Source: Spirochaetota bacterium
GTDB taxonomy: Bacteria; Spirochaetota; JAGLSM01
Direction: 5' to 3'
Length of the DNA stretch: 11,119 nucleotides
NCBI GenBank assembly: GCA_023135745.1
Contig: JAGLSM010000030.1
Coordinates: forward strand, 1-11,119
A model generated the notes under the pieces. That model did not search any database. It saw nothing but the letters and a program-made list of their open reading frames with translations, and was not told where the DNA came from. The position numbers were made by a program, and so were the translations under genes. Positions 1-9,724 of the stretch are shown here, piece after piece. Within the stretch, counting starts at the first letter, position 1, and the number at the start of each line of letters is the position of its first letter.

Positions 1-1018
1 TTAATGCCAGCGTTTTTAAATGATTGTATATGTGTTTTATATCATAAAAAATATTATTGATTACCTTGATTTCCTCGGGATGTTTATCGGTGTAAATCAG
101 ACGGTAGTCACTGTCCGGTGATACAGAAACCTTTACAAGATGAGGATTTATAAAGAATGTTGTTTTGAAAAGATCTATCGGCAGCCAGGAAGCATTTGGG
201 AAATAAACTTCAATCCATTGATACAGGTTTTTTGGGTGCATGAGTCTGTATTCAATTTTAGATTTTTTATTTTTTAAAAAGATTGACAGACTTTTATCAA
301 CTGATATTCCTGTTACACATCTTGCAGGTATTCTCGCAGCTCTTATCATTGCAAGAGCAAGATTAATAAGCCCCTTTTTTGAAGCTTGTTTATATAACAA
401 CACATGGCTGGCTTTTTGAATTGATGATGAAGGCTTGAATTTAATGTTATTATTGATCCAGTTAATTATTGATGTTATTAATTTATACTGATTTGTATAC
501 TTTTTTGTAAAACCGTATACCAGGCGCCTGATAATTCTGCTGTGGTGGTCAGCAATCCTTGTCTGCTTTAAATACCAGTTTTTTGTTCTTATAAATGCGG
601 GATATTTCTGGTTACAGTTTATTGATTTTATGTTCAACAGGTTTTTGGACAGGAATGATGATTCATAGAGAATTTTTTTTGGGGGTTTAAACCAGAAAGC
701 CTGAATGAATGGGTTATTGTAATTGTCTTTTCCTGTTTTTATATAGTCCGGTTTTGGGTAGAATTTATGTTTAATACTTGATATTGACTGAGAGTTAATG
801 CCGTTTGATGAATTCTGCGGTATAAAAATTTTTATTGATTTAGCAGCACTTCTTTTTTTATTGGATATTCTGTATTTTAAATACAGATGACTTGTGTGAG
901 AGTATTTTCCTGTTATACTGAGAAGATCACCTGAGGAAATGACCGGCAATAACAGGTAAGCAAGAATAACAATTAGTCTTACATATTTAATTTTATAAGT
1001 GTGACTGCGGTTATACAT
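1..1018 (-). CDS. Exported transglutaminase-fold protein, catalytically degenerate, C-terminus cut by window edge
   Basis: Reading the minus strand from ATG at 1018-1016 gives an open frame of 339 residues that is still open at the left edge, so the C-terminus is missing. Residues about 13-29 are a hydrophobic stretch after a basic start, consistent with a Sec signal peptide. Residues about 190-285 fit the transglutaminase core: a helix ending in RAARIPAR (residues 226-233), then YQWIEVYFP and WLPIDL. In the family, a catalytic Cys lies 19 residues before the last Arg of IPAR; here it is Lys214. The catalytic His of the HAW motif is Tyr266 (YQW). The Asp is kept (Asp282), with the usual 16-residue spacing from the His position. 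The fold is therefore recognisable but the Cys-His-Asp triad is broken, so I expect a non-enzymatic periplasmic or binding role. It is transcribed away from the atp operon and shows no functional link to it. The codons are Lys- and Asn-rich, as in the rest of the window. Confidence 0.75.
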   Translation of the reverse strand, partial: MYNRSHTYKIKYVRLIVILAYLLLPVISSGDLLSITGKYSHTSHLYLKYRISNKKRSAAKSIKIFIPQNSSNGINSQSISSIKHKFYPKPDYIKTGKDNYNNPFIQAFWFKPPKKILYESSFLSKNLLNIKSINCNQKYPAFIRTKNWYLKQTRIADHHSRIIRRLVYGFTKKYTNQYKLITSIINWINNNIKFKPSSSIQKASHVLLYKQASKKGLINLALAMIRAARIPARCVTGISVDKSLSIFLKNKKSKIEYRLMHPKNLYQWIEVYFPNASWLPIDLFKTTFFINPHLVKVSVSPDSDYRLIYTDKHPEEIKVINNIFYDIKHIYNHLKTLAL

Positions 1019-1024
1019 ACTTCT

Positions 1025-1053
1025 ATAATAGAAAATTTTAACCAATTTGTCAG
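1025..1053 (-). promoter_or_regulatory. Candidate sigma70-type promoter for the transglutaminase-like gene
   Basis: On the minus strand CTGACA (1053-1048) is followed by a 17-base spacer and TATTAT (1030-1025). Each hexamer matches the consensus at 5 of 6 positions. The -10 ends only 6 bases before the ATG at 1018, so transcription would begin at or next to the start codon. That would make the transcript leaderless or nearly so. No clear Shine-Dalgarno is present, only a weak AGAAG touching the start. Confidence 0.5.
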
Positions 1054-1099
1054 TATTTTTGGATAATTATTTTCATTTTCAGGCTTAGACAAAGGCTCC

Positions 1100-1113
1100 C
1101 CTGTCAAGACAGG
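1100..1113. repeat. Short perfect inverted repeat CCTGTC-AA-GACAGG
   Basis: Two 6-base arms, CCTGTC (1100-1105) and GACAGG (1108-1113), are separated by AA. It lies between the two divergent promoters, about 40 bases upstream of the atp -35. It could be a dimeric regulator site or part of a small dispersed repeat. It has no T-run, so it is not an intrinsic terminator. Confidence 0.45.
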
Positions 1114-1121
1114 ATATCTTT

Positions 1122-1152
1122 GATGAATTTACGTTCGCAGTGCAAATTCATC
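1122..1152. repeat. Perfect 9-bp inverted repeat directly upstream of the atp promoter
   Basis: GATGAATTT (1122-1130) and AAATTCATC (1144-1152) are exact reverse complements around a 13-base GC-richer centre (1131-1143). The right arm ends on the base before the TTGACA hexamer at 1153. That position suits an activator or repressor site for the atp operon. It could instead be a member of a dispersed palindromic repeat family. Confidence 0.55.
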
Positions 1153-1181
1153 TTGACAATGATGATGAGATGATACAAATT
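1153..1181 (+). promoter_or_regulatory. Candidate promoter of the atp operon
   Basis: A perfect TTGACA (1153-1158) is followed after 17 bases by CAAATT (1176-1181), a 4 of 6 match to TATAAT; the overlapping TACAAA (1174-1179) at 15 bases is an equally good alternative. The start of transcription would be near 1188, giving a leader of about 20 bases before atpZ. The strong -35 with a weak -10 beside an inverted repeat suggests activator dependence, which is inference. Confidence 0.45.
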
Positions 1182-1209
1182 TTCTTCATAAAAAAATAAG
1201 AGTCTGCAA

Positions 1210-1449
1210 TTGAAAAAGAACGAAAAACGGGAATTTTACAGGTATGCTTACTTTTTTGTGGATGTTGTTTTCGGATTTGGACTATCTTTAATCGCTCTTG
1301 CGTATCTGGGATTCTGGCTTGACAGGAAACTTCAAACAAACAAAGTATTGTTTTATATTTTACTTTTACTGGGAATAGCAGGTGGTATAGCAAATGCTTA
1401 TAAGGCAATTAAGAAACTTTTTCCGCAGGATGAAGAGGACTTGAAATAG
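1210..1449 (+). CDS. atpZ: AtpZ, small membrane protein of the F-ATPase operon
   Basis: This 79-residue protein has a basic, polar N-terminus and two membrane helices. The first (about residues 15-35) contains VDVVFGFGLSLIALAYLGFW, and the second (about 47-65) contains ILLLLGIAGGIANAYKAIKK. Length, helix pattern, glycine-rich second helix and first place in an atp operon match the AtpZ/AtpI-type family (PF09527). In other bacteria such proteins sit with AtpI at the head of the operon and are linked to c-ring assembly or Mg2+/Ca2+ movement. The TTG start is chosen because an in-frame stop lies at 1189-1191 and no ATG lies between; the only ribosome site is a weak AAGAG at 1198-1202. Its stop codon overlaps the GTG of atpI by one base. 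Confidence 0.85.
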   Translation: MKKNEKREFYRYAYFFVDVVFGFGLSLIALAYLGFWLDRKLQTNKVLFYILLLLGIAGGIANAYKAIKKLFPQDEEDLK

Positions 1450-1835
1450 TGGAATCGTCATTACAGGAAGTATACAGGTTTAAATCACTGATTATACGGT
1501 TATCGATAATGAGTCTTACTGTTCCGGTAGCTGTATCTCTGATATTTTTGTCAAGAAGGGAAACACTGGGCTTTTTACTGGGTTTTTGTGTTTCAATGAT
1601 ACTTTTTATCCTCAGGGTAAAGAGCGGGATCAGACTTGTGTCTGTTCCCGGCAAGAAGGTTCGTCCCAGGTATTTTTTAAATTTTGTATTCAGATATTTT
1701 CTGGCAGGTATTTTTATTGCTCTTGGCTTCTATTTAAAAGATAAATTGAATCCCTATGCGATTGTTCTTGGTATTATATGGGTTAATATTGTAATATTAA
1801 TTCATCCGTTCATAAAAAAGGAAACGAGGGGATAA
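1449..1835 (+). CDS. atpI: AtpI, ATP synthase subunit I (c-ring assembly factor)
   Basis: This 128-residue membrane protein has four predicted helices (about residues 14-34, 38-55, 75-95 and 103-121), the usual plan of ATP synthase subunit I (PF03899). The loop between helices 2 and 3 is strongly basic (RVKSGIRLVSVPGKKVRPR). AtpI is not part of the finished enzyme; in Na+ F-ATPases it helps assemble the c-ring, which matters here because the operon encodes two very different c subunits. It starts with GTG sharing one base with the atpZ stop (TAGTG), so translation is probably coupled. The assignment rests on size, topology and position between atpZ and atpB, since the family is poorly conserved in sequence. 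Confidence 0.8.
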   Translation: MESSLQEVYRFKSLIIRLSIMSLTVPVAVSLIFLSRRETLGFLLGFCVSMILFILRVKSGIRLVSVPGKKVRPRYFLNFVFRYFLAGIFIALGFYLKDKLNPYAIVLGIIWVNIVILIHPFIKKETRG

Positions 1836-1836
1836 T

Positions 1837-2754
1837 TTGCCGTCTTTTACACCATCAGATCCCGTTGTTATTGACATTTTTGGATTAACAGTCTTCTTCA
1901 ACCTTGATATGGTTATAATGACTCTTTTTGTAGTAGTAGTTTTAATTTTATGGGTATATCTGAGTCTATCCAAACTAAAGACTGTTCCTGACGTGAAACA
2001 GGGCTTCTGGGAAATAATATTTGATTTTTTGAGGGATCTTGTAACTGAAACACTTGGTGAAAAAAACATAAAGTACCTTTCCTGGATTGGCACGCTGTTT
2101 ATCTTTATTTTTTTCTGTAATATACTTGGCGCACTTCCTCCTCTTCTAAAGGGGCTTGGGGTTATAATTGCCGGTGTTCAGCGGCTGTTTTTCGGGGGAA
2201 TTGAGGCAAAACAGCTTGTAGGCGCAGCTCTTGAAGAAGCCCATAAAAACAATTTTCTTGTGGAATACGCGACCGATGCTTATATGCTTGTTCCGAGAAC
2301 TGTATGGTATGCAACTTTTATGAAATTTCCGACTTTTACTGCTCCTACCCAATATCTTTCTACTACTCTTTCAATGGGTATTCTTTCTTTTGTTATTGTT
2401 CAGATAGCTGCGATAAGGGCAAATGGTTTCATAGGATATTTAAAAACATTTGCTGAACCTATATTTTTTCTTTTCCCAATAAATATAATCGGAGAGATGG
2501 GTAAACTCATTTCGCATTCATTTCGTTTATTCGGAAATATTCTCGGTGGTTCAATAATTATAGGAATTGTAAGCGGGCTTCTTATAAAGTTCATTTCCAA
2601 TGATTTTGGTTTTGGATGGTTTGGTTCAATAATACAGATTCCCGCTTTAATTTTACTAAACGGATTTTTTAACATTGTTATTGGTTTAATTCAAGCATTT
2701 GTATTTGCAATGCTTGCGGCTACTTATCTGGCTGTAGTTATAGTTGAGGACTAG
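1837..2754 (+). CDS. atpB: ATP synthase Fo subunit a (ion channel stator)
   Basis: Subunit a forms the two half-channels through which ions reach the c-ring. The signature helix [12 protein letters not shown] (residues 227-238) carries the essential stator arginine, Arg230. The C-terminal helix has the conserved Gln in [17 protein letters not shown]. At 305 residues it is longer than the common 220-290. The extra length is mainly a 60-65 residue polar segment (about 104-168) between the helix ending NILGALPP and the one starting TQYLSTTL. The position next to GN.xAG that is Glu219 in E. coli is Ser239 here (GGSII). The TTG start is supported by GAGGGG (1826-1831) five bases upstream; no nearby ATG offers a better start. 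It follows atpI by one base. The enlarged loop may be linked to the unusual c-ring partners, which is inference. Confidence 0.95.
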   Translation: MPSFTPSDPVVIDIFGLTVFFNLDMVIMTLFVVVVLILWVYLSLSKLKTVPDVKQGFWEIIFDFLRDLVTETLGEKNIKYLSWIGTLFIFIFFCNILGALPPLLKGLGVIIAGVQRLFFGGIEAKQLVGAALEEAHKNNFLVEYATDAYMLVPRTVWYATFMKFPTFTAPTQYLSTTLSMGILSFVIVQIAAIRANGFIGYLKTFAEPIFFLFPINIIGEMGKLISHSFRLFGNILGGSIIIGIVSGLLIKFISNDFGFGWFGSIIQIPALILLNGFFNIVIGLIQAFVFAMLAATYLAVVIVED

Positions 2755-2765
2755 GTTCAATCTTA

Positions 2766-2776
2766 CGGAGGTTGAT

Positions 2777-2779
<3 letters not shown>
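2766..2779 (+). promoter_or_regulatory. Ribosome binding site that sets the atpE1 start
   Basis: CGGAGG (2766-2771) lies five bases before TTG at 2777. This is the best ribosome site in the area. It argues for starting atpE1 at 2777 rather than at the upstream TTG at 2744, which overlaps atpB and has no Shine-Dalgarno. The shorter product also starts directly before the first membrane helix, as c subunits normally do. Confidence 0.75.
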
Positions 2780-4161
<1,382 letters not shown>

Positions 4162-4185
4162 CAGGATAAGCCAAATTTGATTTGA

Positions 4186-4202
4186 TAGTGACTTTTTCAC
4201 TA
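4186..4202 (+). other. Small hairpin between atpE2 and atpF
   Basis: TAGTGA (4186-4191) and TCACTA (4197-4202) form a perfect 6-bp stem with a CTTTT loop in the 60-base gap between the second c gene and atpF. It is too weak, and lacks a following T-run, to be a convincing terminator. It could stabilise or mark a processing point in the mRNA, helping to raise c-subunit output relative to b. Confidence 0.35.
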
Positions 4203-4221
4203 AACTGTTAGGAGAAATTTG

Positions 4222-4827
4222 ATGAAGCGGAATTTGACAAAAAAAATATTGGGTTTAACGGTGCTTCTTGTATTGCTGTTTATGATGTCTTCATTTGTAT
4301 TTGCCGAAGAACAGGATGCTGCACCTAAGAAAAAAGGGAATATGGTTGATGTTAATATTTATGAGATTTTCATTCAGCTTATAAGCTTTTTTATCCTGTA
4401 TATTTTTATGAAAAAATTTCTATTCTCTAAGATGTCGGATTTTCTAAAAGAACGGTCAAAAAAGATACAGGACGACATAGATAAAGCGGCTGAAAACAAG
4501 ATAGAAACAGAAAAGATAATCGGAAATCAAAAAGAGATGATTAAAGAAGCACGGCTTGATGCGCAGAGCATTAAGGAAAACGCCGAAAGAACAGCTCTTC
4601 TTGAAGCAGAAACGATTTTAAAAGATGCTCATGACAAGGCCAAGGACTATACAGAGAACTCCATAAAAGCTGTAGAGATAGCAAAAGAAAGAGCAAAAGA
4701 GGATCTCGCGAAACAGGTGGGCGTTTATTCCGTAAAAATAGCTGAAAAAATTCTTCAGCGGGAAGTTACGGTAAAGGATAATGATAAGATGATGAAGGAA
4801 TTCTTTAAAGAGGTTGGTGAAATATAG
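4222..4827 (+). CDS. atpF: ATP synthase Fo subunit b with N-terminal signal peptide
   Basis: Subunit b is the peripheral stalk that holds F1 against subunit a. The 201-residue product has a signal-peptide-like start (KRNLTKK, hydrophobic core about 9-26, then VFA-EE, likely cleavage after Ala28). A short Lys/Pro linker follows, then the usual b start VDVNIYEIFIQLISFFILY (membrane helix about 47-64), FLFSKMSDFLKERSKKI, and a long charged coiled coil rich in Lys, Glu and Ala to the end. Normal b subunits of 155-170 residues begin at the membrane helix, so the extra 40 residues match the signal. The second c subunit in this operon has the same arrangement. ATG 4222 is chosen; TTG 4219 just before it would add one Met. 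TTAGGAG (4208-4214) is the ribosome site. The stop overlaps the atpH start by one base. Only one b gene is present, so a homodimer is expected. Confidence 0.93.
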   Translation: MKRNLTKKILGLTVLLVLLFMMSSFVFAEEQDAAPKKKGNMVDVNIYEIFIQLISFFILYIFMKKFLFSKMSDFLKERSKKIQDDIDKAAENKIETEKIIGNQKEMIKEARLDAQSIKENAERTALLEAETILKDAHDKAKDYTENSIKAVEIAKERAKEDLAKQVGVYSVKIAEKILQREVTVKDNDKMMKEFFKEVGEI

Positions 4828-5366
4828 TGACTGAAAACCATATTTCTCAGCGGTATGTCAGGGCGCTCTTAAAATTAATCAAGTATGAGGATCTTCTGGA
4901 TTCGGCTCAGACTCTGGAGCTTCTTGTCGCTGCAGTTAATCACAAGAGAATTGTTCATACTTTTTTTGACAATCCGGTTGTAACCGAAAAGGATAAAAAG
5001 TCTTTTTTAAAAGACATTCTAAAAGAGATTAAAATAAACAAAAATATAGAAAGACTTGCTTTACTGTTAATTGAGAAAAAAAGACTGAGGCTTATTATAA
5101 AGATCAGTGCAGAGTTTTCAAAAGAGGTTTCAGCTCTGTACGGGATGCTTCATATACATGTAAATGTGGCTGAGTCAATAAATGAGAAGACAAACACATA
5201 TCTTCTGGATAATCTGAAAAAGGCTTCCGGTAAGGATGTCGAAATTGATGAATCGGTGGAAGATGATCTTATAGGTGGTGCTTCTATCAGGCATGGATAC
5301 AGGCTCTACGATTTTAGTATAAAAGGGAAACTTGACGCTCTAAAAGAGGATTTTGAATCTCTATAG
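4827..5366 (+). CDS. atpH: ATP synthase F1 subunit delta
   Basis: Delta caps the alpha3-beta3 head and joins it to the b stalk. The 179-residue length is typical. The N-terminal half is the helical OSCP domain (SQRYVRALLKL, then FFDNPVVTEKDKKSFL, close to the family pattern FL..P.i....K). The C-terminus has the family signature DLIGGASIRHGYRLYDFSIKGKL (about residues 146-168). It starts with GTG that shares its first base with the atpF stop (TAGTG), as at the atpZ-atpI junction, so translation is probably coupled. Its stop codon is the first three bases of a 16-base tandem repeat that fills the gap to atpA. Confidence 0.93.
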   Translation: MTENHISQRYVRALLKLIKYEDLLDSAQTLELLVAAVNHKRIVHTFFDNPVVTEKDKKSFLKDILKEIKINKNIERLALLLIEKKRLRLIIKISAEFSKEVSALYGMLHIHVNVAESINEKTNTYLLDNLKKASGKDVEIDESVEDDLIGGASIRHGYRLYDFSIKGKLDALKEDFESL

Positions 5367-5411
5367 AATCCTGGGTCTGTAGAATCATGGGCCTATAGAA
5401 TTATGGGATTA
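5364..5411 (+). repeat. Three tandem 16-bp imperfect repeats between atpH and atpA
   Basis: Units are TAGAATCCTGGGTCTG (5364-5379), TAGAATCATGGGCCTA (5380-5395) and TAGAATTATGGGATTA (5396-5411). They share the core TAGAAT-n-n-TGGG. Each unit begins with TAG, the first being the atpH stop. Because 16 is not a multiple of 3, the three units place a stop in all three frames before the atpA ribosome site. Confidence 0.8.
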
Positions 5412-5428
5412 AGGAAAGGGAAAGTAAT

Positions 5429-6955
5429 ATGAAGATTTTACCTGATGAAGTAAGTTCGATAATTGAGAGCAGAATTAGGAATTTTGATAAAAAACTTGAT
5501 ATTTCAGATATAGGTATTGTTCTCAATGTTAGTGATAATATTGCCAGAATATACGGTCTGGATGAGGTAATGGCTGGAGAACTGCTTGAATTTCCCGACG
5601 GCACAATGGGTATGGTACTTAACCTTGAGGAGAATAATGTCGGATGTGTAATTCTTGGTTCCGATGAAAACATTAAAGAAGGGGATAATGTCAAATCGAC
5701 CGGACAGATAATGAGTGTTCCGGTTGGAGATGAGATGCTTGGACGTGTTGTTAATCCCCTCGGTCAGGCTATAGACGGAAAAGGTCCTATTGAAACAGCA
5801 AAGAGCCGCCCGGTTGAGACTGTAGCCCCCGGTGTTATCACCCGCCAGCCGGTTAAGCAGCCTTTACAGACGGGTTTGAAGGTGATTGACGCTCTTGTGC
5901 CGATAGGAAGAGGTCAGAGAGAACTAATTCTCGGAGACAGGAAAACCGGTAAAACAGCTCTTGCAATCGATACAATAATAAATCAGAAAAAAGAAGATGT
6001 GATCTGTATATATGTAGCCATAGGTCAGAAGAAATCAACAGTGGCTCAGGTTGTAAAAACTCTTGAAGATGCAGGTGCAATGAAGTATTCAATTATCGTT
6101 GTTGCCTCTGCTTCTGATTCCGCGACTCTTCAGTATATTGCTCCTTACGCGGGATGTTCAATCGGGGAAGAGTTCATGGATAACGGCAAGCATGTTTTGA
6201 TCGTATATGACGATCTCTCAAAACACGCGGTTGCTTACAGACAGCTTTCCCTTCTTCTGAGAAGGCCGCCGGGACGCGAGGCATTTCCGGGAGATATTTT
6301 TTATACCCATTCAAGACTTCTAGAAAGAGCGTTAAAATACAGTGATGAACTCGGCGCGGGATCATTAACCGCTCTGCCTATTATTGAGACACAGGCCGGA
6401 GACATTTCAGCATACATACCTACAAATGTAATATCTATAACCGATGGTCAGATTTATCTTGAATCGGATCTCTTTAATCAGGGAGTAAGGCCGGCAATCA
6501 ATCCCGGGGTTTCTGTATCCAGGGTCGGCGGTAACGCTCAGATAAAGGCAATGAAAAAGGTTGCCGGTACTATGAGGACGGATCTTTCCCAGTTCAGGGA
6601 TCTCGAAGCTTTTGCTAAATTTGGTACGGAGCTTGACAAGGTTGCTGAGGATCAGCTGAATCTTGGTATGAGACTTGTAGAGGTTCTTAAACAGGCGCAG
6701 TATGCCCCCATGAGTGTGGCGAGCCAGGTTGCTATACTCTACACAGTTGTAAACGGATATCTGGATGATATTCCTGTTGAAGAGATAACCCGGTTTGAAG
6801 CAGAGTTCCTTTCATTTGTTAAGGGGCAATACCCTGAATTATTAAAAGACCTGGAAAAAAAAGGCGAGCTTAGCGAGTCAATTGAAAAAACAATAGTTGA
6901 ATCTGTAGGTGAGTTTAAGAAGATTTTTGTCATAAAAAGTGAGGAAGACGAATAA
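5429..6955 (+). CDS. atpA: ATP synthase F1 subunit alpha
   Basis: Alpha alternates with beta in the F1 head and carries the non-catalytic nucleotide sites. The 508-residue length is normal. It has an N-terminal beta-barrel (about 25-95), then the nucleotide-binding domain with P-loop GDRKTGKTA (169-177; Lys where most species have Gln). The Walker B region is [14 protein letters not shown] (254-267), and the ATP synthase signature [11 protein letters not shown] (355-365) ends in Arg365, the arginine that reaches into the neighbouring beta site. The C-terminal helical domain follows. The start is ATG with AAGGAAAGGG at 5411-5420 upstream. It is separated from atpH by 62 bases that hold the tandem repeats. 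Nothing suggests loss of function. Confidence 0.98.
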   Translation: MKILPDEVSSIIESRIRNFDKKLDISDIGIVLNVSDNIARIYGLDEVMAGELLEFPDGTMGMVLNLEENNVGCVILGSDENIKEGDNVKSTGQIMSVPVGDEMLGRVVNPLGQAIDGKGPIETAKSRPVETVAPGVITRQPVKQPLQTGLKVIDALVPIGRGQRELILGDRKTGKTALAIDTIINQKKEDVICIYVAIGQKKSTVAQVVKTLEDAGAMKYSIIVVASASDSATLQYIAPYAGCSIGEEFMDNGKHVLIVYDDLSKHAVAYRQLSLLLRRPPGREAFPGDIFYTHSRLLERALKYSDELGAGSLTALPIIETQAGDISAYIPTNVISITDGQIYLESDLFNQGVRPAINPGVSVSRVGGNAQIKAMKKVAGTMRTDLSQFRDLEAFAKFGTELDKVAEDQLNLGMRLVEVLKQAQYAPMSVASQVAILYTVVNGYLDDIPVEEITRFEAEFLSFVKGQYPELLKDLEKKGELSESIEKTIVESVGEFKKIFVIKSEEDE

Positions 6956-6958
6956 AAC

Positions 6959-7834
6959 ATGGCAAGCAATATACGTGAGATAAAACGCAGAATAGTCAGT
7001 GTCGGTAAGACAAGAAACATCACAAGCGCCATGAAGATGGTAGCGGCTGCTAAATTCAGAAAAGCCCAGAAATCTTTAATGAGTCTGAGACCCTATGCTA
7101 TTGAACTTGAAGATATGATGAAATCAATACTTCAGGTTTCTCTTCAGGATCATAATCTGATGCGTGAGCAGGATGGAGATACTGTAGGTTTTTGCGTGGT
7201 TACATCCGACAGGGGATTGTGCGGCGGATTTAACAGTAATATAGCAAGGCATACGGTATCCATGATTGAAAAGGAAAAAAAGGCAGGTAACAAAGTAAAG
7301 CTCTATGTTATAGGAAATAAGGGCTATCAGTTTTTTTCCAAACGGAATACCGAAGAGATAGTAGATAAAAAAGTCGGCTTTTATGAAAAAATACATTTTG
7401 AGATGACAAAGTCCATAGTAGACGATCTTCTTGATTTTTATTCAAGGGATAATCTAAAGGGTCTTTACTTAGTATATAATGAATTTAAGAACGTAATGGA
7501 ACAGCGGCTTACGGCAAAAAAATTATTGCCGATACAGTTTGAATTTGAACAAGTAGAATCAGATGAAGAGTATTTTCAGGATTATATCTATGAACCGTCT
7601 CCGAAGATTGTCATAGATTCCCTTTTATACAAGTACATAAATTATATAGTTTATAGATCCCTGTCGGAATCAAGTGCTTCTGAGCAGGGCAGCAGGATGA
7701 CTTCTATGGACAGTGCTACTGAAAACGCGTCTACTTTAATTACAGAACTGACGCTTGTCTATAATAAGGTCAGACAGGAATTAATTACACGTGAACTAAG
7801 TGAGATTGTCGGAGGCGCAGAGGCGCTTAAATAA
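6959..7834 (+). CDS. atpG: ATP synthase F1 subunit gamma (central rotor shaft)
   Basis: Gamma is the rotating shaft that links the c-ring to the catalytic head. The 291-residue product has both diagnostic ends: REIKRRIVSVGKTRNITSAM and KMVAAAKFRKAQ at residues about 6-37, and the C-terminal helix MTSMDSATENAS through ELSEIVGGAEALK. The middle is a Rossmann-like domain with VTSDRGLCGGFNSNI (about 78-92), a conserved gamma motif. It begins three bases after the atpA stop. GAGGAAG near the end of atpA (6940-6946) can serve as its ribosome site. The gamma foot must contact the polar loops of the c-ring, some of which are altered in the four-hairpin c subunit. Confidence 0.97.
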   Translation: MASNIREIKRRIVSVGKTRNITSAMKMVAAAKFRKAQKSLMSLRPYAIELEDMMKSILQVSLQDHNLMREQDGDTVGFCVVTSDRGLCGGFNSNIARHTVSMIEKEKKAGNKVKLYVIGNKGYQFFSKRNTEEIVDKKVGFYEKIHFEMTKSIVDDLLDFYSRDNLKGLYLVYNEFKNVMEQRLTAKKLLPIQFEFEQVESDEEYFQDYIYEPSPKIVIDSLLYKYINYIVYRSLSESSASEQGSRMTSMDSATENASTLITELTLVYNKVRQELITRELSEIVGGAEALK

Positions 7835-9295
<1,461 letters not shown>

Positions 9296-9724
9296 GTGAC
9301 TCAAGACGCCGCAAAAAAACTCCTGATCAAGATTATTACACCGGATGATCCTGTGTATGAGGGTGAAGCAGAGTTTATTGTGCTTCCCGGAATAGAGGGA
9401 GATATTGGTGTTATGACAGATCATTCCCATCTTCTGGTTGAAATAAAAACAGGAGAACTGGTAGTTCAGAATAAATCAGATAAAAGCGTGTATTCTGTTT
9501 CCGGAGGATTTGCCGAGGTTAAGGATGATATTGTAATTCTGCTTGCCGATACATCTGAAGCCGCGTATTCAATTGACCCCGGAAGGGCAGAAGACTCAAA
9601 AAAAAGAGCTCTGAAAAGGCTGAAAGAGCCCAAGGATCATGATATGGAACGTGCCAATGCGGCATTAATTAGAGCCCTTAACCGTATTAATATTTATAAA
9701 AACTTTGGATCAAAAAATGCTTAA
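9296..9724 (+). CDS. atpC: ATP synthase F1 subunit epsilon
   Basis: Epsilon sits at the base of the central stalk against the c-ring and often inhibits ATP hydrolysis. The 142-residue product has the N-terminal beta-sandwich (LLIKIITPDDPVYEGEAEFI, then LPGIEGDIGVMTDHSHLL and SVSGGFAEVKDDIVILLADT) to about residue 85. The two C-terminal helices include ANAALIRALNRINIYK, close to the family pattern A..AL.RA..Rl. Both helices are full length, so autoinhibition is possible. It starts with GTG immediately after the atpD stop, with GGAGG (9286-9290) five bases upstream. Its last 8 bases overlap the next gene, a lipoprotein, implying that the atp transcript continues. Confidence 0.95.
   Translation: MTQDAAKKLLIKIITPDDPVYEGEAEFIVLPGIEGDIGVMTDHSHLLVEIKTGELVVQNKSDKSVYSVSGGFAEVKDDIVILLADTSEAAYSIDPGRAEDSKKRALKRLKEPKDHDMERANAALIRALNRINIYKNFGSKNA

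Noticed and set aside
2146..2675. Minus-strand open frames within atpB and other atp genes
   Set aside because: They are antisense shadows of strongly conserved plus-strand genes, with no ribosome sites or recognisable products.
2744..2776. Upstream TTG start that would add 11 residues to the four-hairpin c subunit
   Set aside because: It overlaps the end of atpB and has no ribosome site, whereas TTG 2777 has CGGAGG at ideal spacing and begins just before the first helix.
5332..5367. Promoter before atpA (TTGACG ... TATAGA)
   Set aside because: The spacer is 24 bases, too long for a sigma70-type promoter.
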